In this document: positions 52,792-64,000 of the stretch, in pieces
Layout of the letters: the number at the start of each line of letters is the position of its first letter
How positions within the stretch are numbered: the stretch's first letter is position 1
Notes under the pieces: generated by a model
The model's database searches: none
Told to the model about the DNA's origin: nothing
Seen by the model: the letters and a program-made list of their open reading frames with translations, nothing else
Assembly: GCF_008704495.1 (NCBI RefSeq)
Contig: NZ_CP023699.1
Coordinates: forward strand, 7,440,001-7,504,000
Direction of reading: 5' to 3'
Length of the DNA stretch: 64,000 nt
DNA from: Streptomyces kanamyceticus
Lineage (GTDB): Bacteria > Actinomycetota > Actinomycetes > Streptomycetales > Streptomycetaceae
Program-made: the position numbers and the translations under genes

Positions 52792-53801
52792 CCCTCTCCC
52801 TCCTCGGCGTCAGGGGTCAACAACTCCGCGATCTCCAGCACATGGTGGCCGCGCATGGAGGGGAGGCAGCTGCCTCTCGCCGGGCCGATCTCGGTCGACC
52901 AAGCAGGGGGGATCGCCGAAGCCCCGCACGTCGCGCCCGACAAGGCGCCCGCCACCGCCGCCGTCGTGTCCGCGTCGCGGCCCATGTTGACCGCGGTCAG
53001 GACGGCCGTGGCGAAGTCGCCGCGCGCCGCCGCGTACGCCCCGAAGGCGAGGCCCACCGCCTCGGGGGCGAGGTCGGTCCAGGGGTAGCCGCCGATCACC
53101 ACCGCGGAGCGGACCGCGCGCTCGCCGCGCCGGGCGACCGCCACCGCGCGGCGCAGCGAGCGGGACGTCCAGCAGTCGTCGGGGATCGCGGCGAGCGCGG
53201 CCGCCACCACGGCGTCGACCCGCGCGCCCGCCATGGCCGCGGCGACGCCCGCCGCCACCGCCTGGCCGCCGTAGATGCCCTCGCCGTCGTGGCTGACCGA
53301 GCCGTCGATCGCGACGAGGCGGGCGGCTTCGTGCGGGCGGCCCGCCGCGAAGACGCCGAAGGGCGCGGCCCGCATCGCGAGGCCGTCGCTCCAGGCGTGC
53401 CGGTGCTGGGCGGAGATGGGGGCGGCGAGCCCCCTGCGCAGGTTCTCCAGGGTGCCGCGTTCGCTGAACCCCGCGCCGCGGAACGGGCCTTCGTCCAGGT
53501 CCGCGATCCACTCGTGCCAGGCCGCCTCGACGTGCGCGACGGTGAGCGCGGAGCCGTGCCGGGCGAGCAGCAGGCCGGAGAAGATCGCGTACTCGGTGTC
53601 GTCCGTGCCGGCCGGATGTTCGGCGACGTACCCGGTGATGCGGCCCCAGCGGCGGCGGATCTCGGACGGCTTCATGTTCTCGGCGGGGGCGCCGAGCGCG
53701 TCGCCGACCGCCAGGCCGAGCAGCGCGCCGCGCGCCCGCTCGCGGAGGTCGTCGGCGTCGCCCGGCGGCGGGACCGAGGGAACGCATGCTGTGGCTGACA
53801 T
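52788..53801 (-). CDS. ADP-ribosylglycohydrolase family protein with intact metal motifs (ARH-1)
   Basis: 337 residues, first gene of the operon. It has ARGALLGLAVGDALGAPAE, the first metal motif GTDDTEYAIFSGLLLARHG (residues 66-69 TDDT), and the second, VNMGRDADTTAAVAGALSGA, so both Mg2+ ions should be held. It resembles DraG/ARH-type hydrolases. The ATG at 53801 has GGGAGG six bases upstream. The stop overlaps the start of ARH-2. Confidence 0.92.
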   Translation of the reverse strand: MSATACVPSVPPPGDADDLRERARGALLGLAVGDALGAPAENMKPSEIRRRWGRITGYVAEHPAGTDDTEYAIFSGLLLARHGSALTVAHVEAAWHEWIADLDEGPFRGAGFSERGTLENLRRGLAAPISAQHRHAWSDGLAMRAAPFGVFAAGRPHEAARLVAIDGSVSHDGEGIYGGQAVAAGVAAAMAGARVDAVVAAALAAIPDDCWTSRSLRRAVAVARRGERAVRSAVVIGGYPWTDLAPEAVGLAFGAYAAARGDFATAVLTAVNMGRDADTTAAVAGALSGATCGASAIPPAWSTEIGPARGSCLPSMRGHHVLEIAELLTPDAEEGEG

Positions 53802-53815
53802 GCCGTGCCTCCCTT

Positions 53816-53871
53816 GTGCGCAGGCCGTGCGGACCGTGCGCAGGCCGTGCGGACCGTGCGCGGGCTGTGCG
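53816..53871. repeat. 20-bp tandem repeat in the leader of the ARH operon
   Basis: CGCAGGCCGTGCGGACCGTG occurs twice in tandem (53819-53838, 53839-53858) plus a partial third copy. GTGCG recurs at 53816, 53827, 53836, 53847, 53856 and 53867, about once per helical turn. It lies just before the ARH-1 ribosome binding site. The rest of the divergent gap to 54103 shows no gene; AAGTACG (54023) and CGTACTT (54062) form a distant inverted repeat near the VIT gene. Confidence 0.75.
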
Positions 53872-54103
53872 TCGCGGACCGCTGGATGCGGTGCTTGGTT
53901 GCATGTCTGCCACGTGCGGCGCTCACACGAGCACCCCGGAGCTCAGATCACTCCTTCGCTCGTCGGGCGGGTGCGGATCCGGGTGGTCGCGAGGACCCTT
54001 CGCGCGGCGCGTTTTCGCAGGTAAGTACGGCCTTCCTTGCTGGCGGGGAATTTTTTTCGCGCGTACTTTCGACACCGTCCAAGCACGCAAGAGGGGGCCG
54101 ACC

Positions 54104-54835
54104 ATGGCGATCATCGAGACCGAAGCGACTCTGCACGAGGCGCACCGCGACAACCACACCCACCGGGACGTGAACGGTGGCTGGCTGCGCCCCGCGGTCT
54201 TCGGCGCGATGGACGGTCTCGTCTCGAACCTGGCCCTGATGGCCGGTGTCGCGGGCGGCGCCGTCTCGCGGGAGACCATCGTCATCACCGGTCTCGCGGG
54301 GCTCGCCGCGGGTGCCTTCTCGATGGCCGCGGGCGAGTACACCTCCGTCGCCTCGCAGCGCGAGCTCGTCCAGGCCGAACTGGACATCGAGCGCCGGGAG
54401 TTGCGCAAGCACCCCAAGGACGAGGAGCGGGAGCTCGCCGAGCTGTACGCGTCGCGGGGCGTCGAGCCCGACCTCGCGCGCGAGGTCGCCAGGCAGCTGT
54501 CCAAGGATCCCGAGCAGGCCCTGGAGATCCACGCCCGCGAGGAGCTCGGCATCGACCCGGGCGATCTGCCCTCGCCGACCGTCGCCGCCGTCTCCTCGTT
54601 CGGCTCGTTCGCGCTGGGCGCGCTGCTTCCCCTGCTGCCGTACCTGCTCGGCGCCACCGCGCTGTGGCCCGCCCTGCTCCTGGCGATGGTCGGGCTCTTC
54701 GCCTGCGGCGCCGTGGTGGCCAAGGTGACGGCGCGCTCGTGGTGGTTCAGCGGGCTGCGGCAGCTCGCGCTCGGCGGCGCGGCCGCCGGTGTGACGTACG
54801 CCCTGGGCAGCTTGTTCGGGGCGGCCGTAGGATAA
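54104..54835 (+). CDS. VIT1/CCC1 family iron/manganese transporter
   Basis: 243 residues. N-terminal WLRPAVFGAMDGLVSNLALMAGVAGGAVSRETIVITGLAGLAAGAFSMAAGEYTSVASQREL carries the typical TM1/TM2 and metal-binding residues; a charged helical segment ELDIERRELRKHPKDEERELAELY follows, and then three more membrane segments. It should move Fe2+ or Mn2+ out of the cytoplasm. It is divergent from the ARH operon by 302 bases. The ATG at 54104 follows GAGGGGG. Confidence 0.9.
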   Translation: MAIIETEATLHEAHRDNHTHRDVNGGWLRPAVFGAMDGLVSNLALMAGVAGGAVSRETIVITGLAGLAAGAFSMAAGEYTSVASQRELVQAELDIERRELRKHPKDEERELAELYASRGVEPDLAREVARQLSKDPEQALEIHAREELGIDPGDLPSPTVAAVSSFGSFALGALLPLLPYLLGATALWPALLLAMVGLFACGAVVAKVTARSWWFSGLRQLALGGAAAGVTYALGSLFGAAVG

Positions 54836-54862
54836 GGCAGTGCAGGGCTATACGGGATCTTG

Positions 54863-54900
54863 CATAAGTAGCCGTTACTTGGCGGTTTCGATTCCATGAC
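54863..54900 (-). promoter_or_regulatory. GlnR-box-like sequence upstream of gltB
   Basis: On the minus strand: GTCAT, six bases, GAAAC, six bases, GTAAC, six bases, TTATG. The GlnR consensus is gTnAc-n6-GaAAc repeated; three of the four boxes fit (4/5, 5/5, 5/5), the last does not. It is 240 bases from gltB. MtrA sites (GTTAC) overlap this pattern. The remaining sequence of the 308-base gap shows no gene. Confidence 0.4.
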
Positions 54901-55143
54901 CACCGGGCATGAGCCGTAAGCGCTGCGGGCAATGAGGCTCGTGCCGCGCCGGGCCTCCGGTCATCGATCTGTCCGCAAAGGTCCCCTCTCCGCCGCTCCC
55001 ACCTCAGCGGGCGGTGTCCACATGGTGGAATGAGCTATCCGCTTTTCGAGAAGCGTTCCATCATGTAACCTGCACGAAATTTCGCCAGGGCCAACGTCGT
55101 CCCTCGCTTTGCCGCATATGCCACGACGACGACGGGAGTGCCG

Positions 55144-59707
<4,564 letters not shown>

Positions 59708-59715
<8 letters not shown>

Positions 59716-61168
59716 TCCCAAGGGCTTTTTGAACCACGGCCGCGAGGTCGCGCAGACCCGCCCGGTCGGCGAGCGCGTCCAGGACTGGAACGAGGTCTAC
59801 GTTCCAGGCTCGCTCCTCCCGATCATCTCCGAGCAGGCCTCGCGCTGCATGGACTGCGGCATCCCGTTCTGCCACAACGGCTGTCCGCTGGGGAACCTCA
59901 TCCCCGAGTGGAACGACTACGCCTACCGCGAGGACTGGCAGGCCGCGCAGGAGCGGCTGCACGCCACGAACAACTTCCCGGAGTTCACGGGCAGGCTCTG
60001 CCCGGCCCCGTGCGAGGCGGCGTGCGTGCTCGGCATCAACCAGCCCGCCGTCACCATCAAGAACGTCGAAGTCTCCATCATCGACAAGGCGTGGGAAACC
60101 GGCGACGTAGCCCCGCAGGCGCCCGAGCGCCTCTCCAACAAGACCGTCGCCGTCATCGGCTCGGGCCCGGCGGGCCTCGCCGCCGCCCAGCAGCTGACCC
60201 GGGCGGGCCACACGGTCGCCGTCTACGAGCGCGCCGACCGCATCGGCGGCCTGCTGCGCTACGGCATCCCCGAGTTCAAGATGGAGAAGCGGCACATCAA
60301 CCGCCGCATCGAGCAGATGCGCGCGGAGGGCACCAAGTTCCGTACGGGCGTGGAGATCGGCCGCGACATCGACGCGGCCAAGCTGCGCAAGCGCTACGAC
60401 GCCGTGGTCATCGCCGCGGGCTCGACCATCTCCCGCGACCTGCCGGTGCCGGGCCGCGACCTGACCGGCATCCACTTCGCCATGGAGTACCTGCCGCTCG
60501 CCAACAAGGTGCAGGAGGGCGACTTCGTGGCGCCCCCCATCACCGCCGAGGGCAAGCACGTCGTCGTCATCGGCGGCGGCGACACGGGCGCGGACTGCGT
60601 GGGCACCGCCCACCGCCAGGGCGCGGCCTCCGTGACGCAGCTGGAGATCATGCCGAAGCCGGGCGACGAGCGGGCCGCCGGCCAGCCCTGGCCGACCTTC
60701 CCGATGCTCTACAAGGTGACCTCCGCGCACGAGGAGGGCGGCGAGCGGGTCTACTCCGTCTCGACCACGCACTTCGAGGGCGACGAGGACGGCAACGTCC
60801 AGTTCCTGCACCTGATCGAGGTGGAGTTCGTCGACGGCAAGCTGACCCAGAAGCCGGGCACGGAGCGCAAGATCCCCGCCCAGCTGGTCACGCTGGCGAT
60901 GGGCTTCACCGGCACCGACCGCGAGAACGGTCTGGTGGACCAGTTCGCCCTGGAGCTCGACGAGCGCGGCAACGTGGCGCGCGACGCCGATTTCCAGACG
61001 AACGTGCCCGGTGTCTTCGTGGCCGGTGACGCGGGCCGCGGCCAGTCGCTCATCGTGTGGGCGATCGCCGAGGGCCGCTCGGCGGCGCGTGGCGTGGACC
61101 GCTTCCTCACCGGTGCGAGTGATCTTCCGGCCCCGATCCGCCCGACGGACCGTGCCCTGACGGTCTAG
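59708..61168 (+). CDS. gltD: Glutamate synthase small subunit
   Basis: 486 residues. N-terminal 4Fe-4S cluster cysteines are Cys47, Cys50, Cys55 and Cys59 in [17 protein letters not shown], with a second set in [16 protein letters not shown] binding is [15 protein letters not shown] and NADPH binding is [20 protein letters not shown]. It passes electrons to GltB. The start overlaps the gltB stop by eight bases, so the two are coupled. Confidence 0.97.
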
Positions 61169-61169
61169 C

Positions 61170-61206
61170 CCGTACGGTTTCGTCCCGTACGGTTTCGTTC
61201 CGTACG
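61170..61206 (+). repeat. 15-bp tandem repeat after gltD
   Basis: CCGTACGGTTTCGTC, CCGTACGGTTTCGTT and a partial third CCGTACG follow the gltD stop by one base. A small hairpin CCGCACA-ACGG-TGTGCGG at 61221-61238 may terminate the gltBD message. The 330-base gap to 61498 has no gene and holds the operators listed next. Confidence 0.75.
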
Positions 61207-61352
61207 ACCCCTCATTCGTCCCGCACAACGGTGTGCGGAACTGACGCGGCGCCCGCTTTGTCCCCGACCGGACGGAGGCGGGCGTCGTCGCGTTCCGGCC
61301 TGTTCTCGCCGGTGTGCGCCGCCCCCGCGCAACGCCCCGCCGTGACGCACGC

Positions 61353-61399
61353 GTTGCGTGGTGCGCAATGGTATGTGCGCATGTTGCGTCACCCGCAAC
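61353..61399. promoter_or_regulatory. Two GTTGCG-N5-CGCAAY palindromes, 30 bp apart
   Basis: GTTGCG-TGGTG-CGCAAT (61353-61369) and GTTGCG-TCACC-CGCAAC (61383-61399) are 17-bp inverted repeats with identical arms apart from one base, spaced exactly 30 bp. Paired sites of this kind fit a LacI or ROK-type sugar repressor. They lie 100-146 bases upstream of the sugar-binding protein gene. Confidence 0.7.
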
Positions 61400-61427
61400 C
61401 CTCATTACGGTTCGGCCGCTTATCCCA

Positions 61428-61443
61428 ATGGGTCTAGACCGCC
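61428..61443. promoter_or_regulatory. DasR-like site (dre core) before the sugar transporter
   Basis: The palindrome GGTCTAGACC (61431-61440) is the full core of the dre consensus ACTGGTCTAGACCACT; 12 of 16 positions match. DasR is the GntR-type repressor of chitin and N-acetylglucosamine uptake in Streptomyces. The site is about 56 bases upstream of the transporter start. Confidence 0.6.
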
Positions 61444-61498
61444 CCTGTCCTGTGTGACCACAATCGCTCCCACCAATCGGAACCTGGAGGGGGCCGGC

Positions 61499-62800
61499 AT
61501 GAATCGACGTGTCATCGCCGCTGGTTGTATCGCCATGAGTCTCGGACTGACCGCCACGGCGTGCGGTGGGGATGACGGCGACGAGGGCGGCAAGGCTACC
61601 GACGGCAAGGGCAAGACCCTCACCGTATGGATCATGGAGGGGACCAACCCCGACGCGCGGCCGTTCTTCAAGGAGGCCGGGGCGGCCTTCGAGAAGAAGA
61701 CCGGCGCGAAGATCCACGTCGAGTACCAGCAGTGGGCCACCGCGCAGAAGAAGTTCACGACCGCCATCGAGGGCGGCGAGGACCAGGTGCCCGACGTGGC
61801 CGAGGTCGGTACGACCTGGGTGCCGCAGTTCGCCGAGACCGGCGGGCTCGTCGACGTCACGGACAAGGTCAAGAAGTCCGGCCTGGACAACGACCTCGTC
61901 GAGGGACTCAAGGACGCGGGCACGCTCGACGGCAAGCAGTACGGCATGCCGTGGTACGCGGGCGTCCGCTCGATCGTCTACCGCAAGGACATCTTCGAGA
62001 AGCACAACCTGAAGGCCCCGACCACGTGGAAGGAGCTCGAGGCGACCGCCAAGACGCTCAAGGAGAAGGAGCCGAAGATGGTCTCCTTCCCGGTGGCGGG
62101 CGGTGCCGAGATGTTCGCGGCCCCCTTCATCTGGGGCGCGGGCGGTGAGCTCGCCACCGAGTCCGGCGGCACGTGGAAGTCCGGCGTCAACTCGCCCGAG
62201 GCCATCAAGGGCATCGAGTACTACACGGGCCTCGCCACCAAGGACAAGGTCTCTCCCGCCAAGGTCAACACCTGGACGGAGAAGGAGGTCGGCGACGCCT
62301 GGAACAAGGGCGAGATCGCGATGTCGGTCGGCGGCAACTGGACCCCGAAGGCCATCGTCGACGCCAACAAGGACCTCAAGGGCAAGCTCGGCGCCGTCCC
62401 GATCCCGGGTGAGAACGGCGGCATGAGCAAGTCCTTCCTCGGCGGCTCCTACCTGTCCACGTTCAACACGGACAAGAAGGACCTCGCCTGGGAGTTCGTG
62501 AAGCTGCTCACCACCGGCGAGTTCGCCGCCAAGTGGGCCGAGCAGACCAACTACTTCCCCGGCCAGAACTCCGAGCTGAAGAAGATCGAGGCCAAGAAGG
62601 ACCCGCTGGTCGAGCCGTTCGCCAAGCAGATGCTGGAGGCGGGCGCGACCGTCCCGAAGACCAAGGCGTACGGCGAGATCCAGGCCTCCAAGGTCATCCC
62701 CGGCATGGTCCAGTCGATCCTCACCGGCAAGTCGTCCGTCAAGGAAGCGGCGGACAAGGCGGCCAAGGACATGGACGCGATCTTCGCCAAGGACAAGTAG
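61499..62800 (+). CDS. ABC transporter sugar-binding lipoprotein
   Basis: 433 residues. A signal peptide with a lipoprotein Cys at residue 22 (SLGLTATACGG, weak lipobox ATAC) will be processed by Lgt and LspA. The mature part is a group 1 carbohydrate solute-binding protein: KTLTVWIMEGTNPDARPFFKEAGAAFEKKTG, DVAEVGTTWVPQFAETGGL, QYGMPWYAGVRSIVYRKDIF and a final DMDAIFAKDK. It is probably an oligosaccharide binder; the DasR-like site suggests chitin-derived sugar but this is inference. ATG 61499 after GGAGGGGG. Confidence 0.9.
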   Translation: MNRRVIAAGCIAMSLGLTATACGGDDGDEGGKATDGKGKTLTVWIMEGTNPDARPFFKEAGAAFEKKTGAKIHVEYQQWATAQKKFTTAIEGGEDQVPDVAEVGTTWVPQFAETGGLVDVTDKVKKSGLDNDLVEGLKDAGTLDGKQYGMPWYAGVRSIVYRKDIFEKHNLKAPTTWKELEATAKTLKEKEPKMVSFPVAGGAEMFAAPFIWGAGGELATESGGTWKSGVNSPEAIKGIEYYTGLATKDKVSPAKVNTWTEKEVGDAWNKGEIAMSVGGNWTPKAIVDANKDLKGKLGAVPIPGENGGMSKSFLGGSYLSTFNTDKKDLAWEFVKLLTTGEFAAKWAEQTNYFPGQNSELKKIEAKKDPLVEPFAKQMLEAGATVPKTKAYGEIQASKVIPGMVQSILTGKSSVKEAADKAAKDMDAIFAKDK

Positions 62801-62821
62801 ACAGGGGCGAGTTCGGCACGT

Positions 62822-62848
62822 GAAGGACACGAAGGACTCGAAGGACAC
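62822..62848 (+). repeat. Three 9-bp GAAGGACAC units between binding protein and permease
   Basis: GAAGGACAC, GAAGGACTC, GAAGGACAC in tandem. Each contains AAGGA, a Shine-Dalgarno-like core. They are 20-45 bases before the permease GTG, too far for a direct ribosome site but possibly ribosome-attracting. Confidence 0.6.
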
Positions 62849-62866
62849 TGGGAAAGACACGACACC

Positions 62867-63859
62867 GTGAAAGAGACGCTCGTCGACGGTGGGCCGGAAG
62901 CTCCGGCCCGCCGTGGCCCCCCGAAGTCCGACGGCGGCGCAGAGTCGGCCCGCCGCCGCAAGAAGCTCGTCACCGTCACCCGCCCCTGGCTCCTCCTCGC
63001 ACCCTCCCTGCTGGTCCTCGCGGGCCTGCTGCTCTGGCCGCTGATCCAGGTCGGCAAGCTCTCGATGCAGGACTACGAGGTGAAGTTCGGCGGCGGCGTC
63101 GGGACGTTCACCGGCTTCGACCACTACACCGATCTGCTCTCCAGCGGCCTGCTGTGGAAGACGGTCCTGCCCAACACCGTCTTCTTCGCCATCGCCTGCG
63201 TCGGCCTCACCGTCGCGCTCGGCACGCTCGTCGCGCTGCTCCTCAACCGCCTGGGCCACTTCTGGCGGCTCATCTGCTCGATCGCGATCCTCGCCGCCTG
63301 GGCGATGCCCGCGGTGACCGGGACGTACGTCTGGATCTGGCTCTTCCAGCCGCAGGACGGCATGGTCAGCCAGATCGCCGGATCGCTCGGCCTGATCGAC
63401 CCGGAGACCACCAACTGGTTCACCGAGCGCGGTCCGTTCTACGCGATCGCGACCCTGAACGTGATCCACCACGGCTTCCCGTTCGTCGCCATCACCGTCC
63501 TCGCGGGGCTCATGACGATCCCCAAGGAGCTGTACGAGGCAGGGGAGTTGGACGGCGCCAACGCCTGGCAGCGGTTCTGGAACATCACGGTGCCGACGAT
63601 CAAGCCCGTCTTCCTCGTGGTGACCATCCTCTCCACCATCTGGGACTTCAAGGTCTTCACCCAGATCTATCTGCAACCCGGCGGCGACGGCTCCAACGAG
63701 GACGTCTACAACCTCGGCGTCTTCTCCTACATCCAGGCCTTCGCCAAGAACGACTACGGCACGGGCGCCGCGGCCGCGGTGCTGCTCACCGTGCTGCTCC
63801 TGCTCATCACCGTCGTCTACATCCGCACGCTGTTCCGCCAGGGGGAGGAGGACCTGTGA
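62867..63859 (+). CDS. ABC transporter sugar permease (MalF type)
   Basis: 330 residues with a 40-residue hydrophilic N-terminus and six membrane segments (WLLLAPSLLVLAGLLLWPLI at the first). The EAA loop that contacts the ATPase reads ELYEAGELDGANAWQRFWNITVPTI. It is the first of two permeases of this carbohydrate importer. No ATPase is in the window; such importers in Streptomyces usually share MsiK, encoded elsewhere. The start is GTG 62867 and the stop overlaps the next GTG. Confidence 0.92.
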   Translation: MKETLVDGGPEAPARRGPPKSDGGAESARRRKKLVTVTRPWLLLAPSLLVLAGLLLWPLIQVGKLSMQDYEVKFGGGVGTFTGFDHYTDLLSSGLLWKTVLPNTVFFAIACVGLTVALGTLVALLLNRLGHFWRLICSIAILAAWAMPAVTGTYVWIWLFQPQDGMVSQIAGSLGLIDPETTNWFTERGPFYAIATLNVIHHGFPFVAITVLAGLMTIPKELYEAGELDGANAWQRFWNITVPTIKPVFLVVTILSTIWDFKVFTQIYLQPGGDGSNEDVYNLGVFSYIQAFAKNDYGTGAAAAVLLTVLLLLITVVYIRTLFRQGEEDL

Positions 63860-64000
63860 GTACCCGCCGCACCACACTCACCTCGCGCGCCGGCCTGTCG
63901 GTCGCGGTCGCCGCGCTCCTGGTCTTCACGCTCTTCCCCGTCTACTGGATGATCTCCACGGCGCTCGACCCGAAGGCGTCCCTGCGCGGCTCGGACGTGC
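63856..64000 (+). CDS. ABC transporter sugar permease (MalG type), 5' part
   Basis: The first 48 codons before the right edge: MSTRRTTLTSRAGLSVAVAA and then LLVFTLFPVYWMISTALDPKASL, the standard N-terminal segment of MalG-type permeases. GTG at 63856 overlaps the upstream stop. The rest is outside the window. Confidence 0.88.
   Translation, partial: MSTRRTTLTSRAGLSVAVAALLVFTLFPVYWMISTALDPKASLRGSDV

Noticed and set aside
54874..54896. tRNA-like GGTTTCGATTCC string
   Set aside because: No matching T-stem, anticodon arm or acceptor stem around it.
54836..55143. Glutamine riboswitch before gltB
   Set aside because: I could not find the conserved core of known glutamine riboswitches, which are not expected in actinobacteria.

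Overview
The window is a stretch of high-GC actinobacterial chromosome, almost certainly Streptomyces. The signs are extreme third-position GC, many GTG starts, long antisense open frames, a translational T-box before ileS, dispersed GC-rich intergenic repeats typical of the genus, the bifunctional HisA/TrpF enzyme PriA, and the small protein TrpM between trpC and trpB. It is core-chromosome housekeeping DNA. I see no insertion sequence, prophage, integrase, CRISPR array, rRNA or tRNA.

Layout. 1-4.2 kb: 5' end of ileS with its T-box (minus), then a Lys/Ala-rich DksA-type protein, lspA, rluD and a GNAT acetyltransferase (plus). 4.3-15.2 kb: a Tat-secreted GH95-like glycosidase, a CPA1 antiporter, an MscS channel, a dienelactone hydrolase, PhoD-type phosphatase, a DsbA-like protein, a membrane protein and a DUF2252 protein. 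15.3-26.2 kb: dnaE, two small proteins, an NYN-domain protein behind a helically phased repeat, an ABC-2 exporter, a DUF2567 protein, the 24-residue ribosomal protein bL37, ybaK, a LON-domain protein and a helical-repeat protein. 26.3-28.2 kb: three 69-bp tandem repeats and a polymer-like repeat/membrane protein. 28.3-34.1 kb: the his operon hisD-hisC-hisB-(small membrane protein)-hisH-priA-ridA-hisF, ended by a clear terminator. 34.2-37.1 kb: an ArsR/MFS pair with a perfect operator, then VOC and TIGR03085 proteins. 37.2-46 kb: hisI-trpE and trpC-trpM-trpB-trpA with small membrane proteins, a second DsbA-like protein and lgt. 46-53.8 kb (minus): seven genes with overlapping stops and starts, comprising four ADP-ribosylglycohydrolase (ARH) family proteins, a ribokinase, a CaiB-type CoA transferase and a CitE-type lyase. 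54.1-61.2 kb: a VIT/CCC1 transporter and gltB-gltD. 61.5-64 kb: a carbohydrate ABC importer (binding protein, permease, start of second permease).

How it fits together. Histidine and tryptophan synthesis share PriA, which explains why no trpF is seen among the trp genes; hisG, hisE, trpD and trpG are not in the window. lspA and lgt are two steps of lipoprotein maturation, and the sugar-binding protein at the right end is a likely substrate. gltBD makes glutamate for the amino-acid routes.

The least explained locus is the seven-gene ARH operon. Two of its ARH paralogues keep the metal-binding motifs and two do not. A 78-bp dispersed repeat, about 95% identical between its two copies, is read as protein in two of the four paralogues, in different frames. 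Other points to check are an RNA hairpin that would bury the phoD ribosome binding site, a stop codon in a hairpin loop after trpM, a phased decamer repeat before the NYN gene, and a DasR-like core plus twin palindromes before the sugar transporter. All functions are inferred from reading the sequence; no database search was run.
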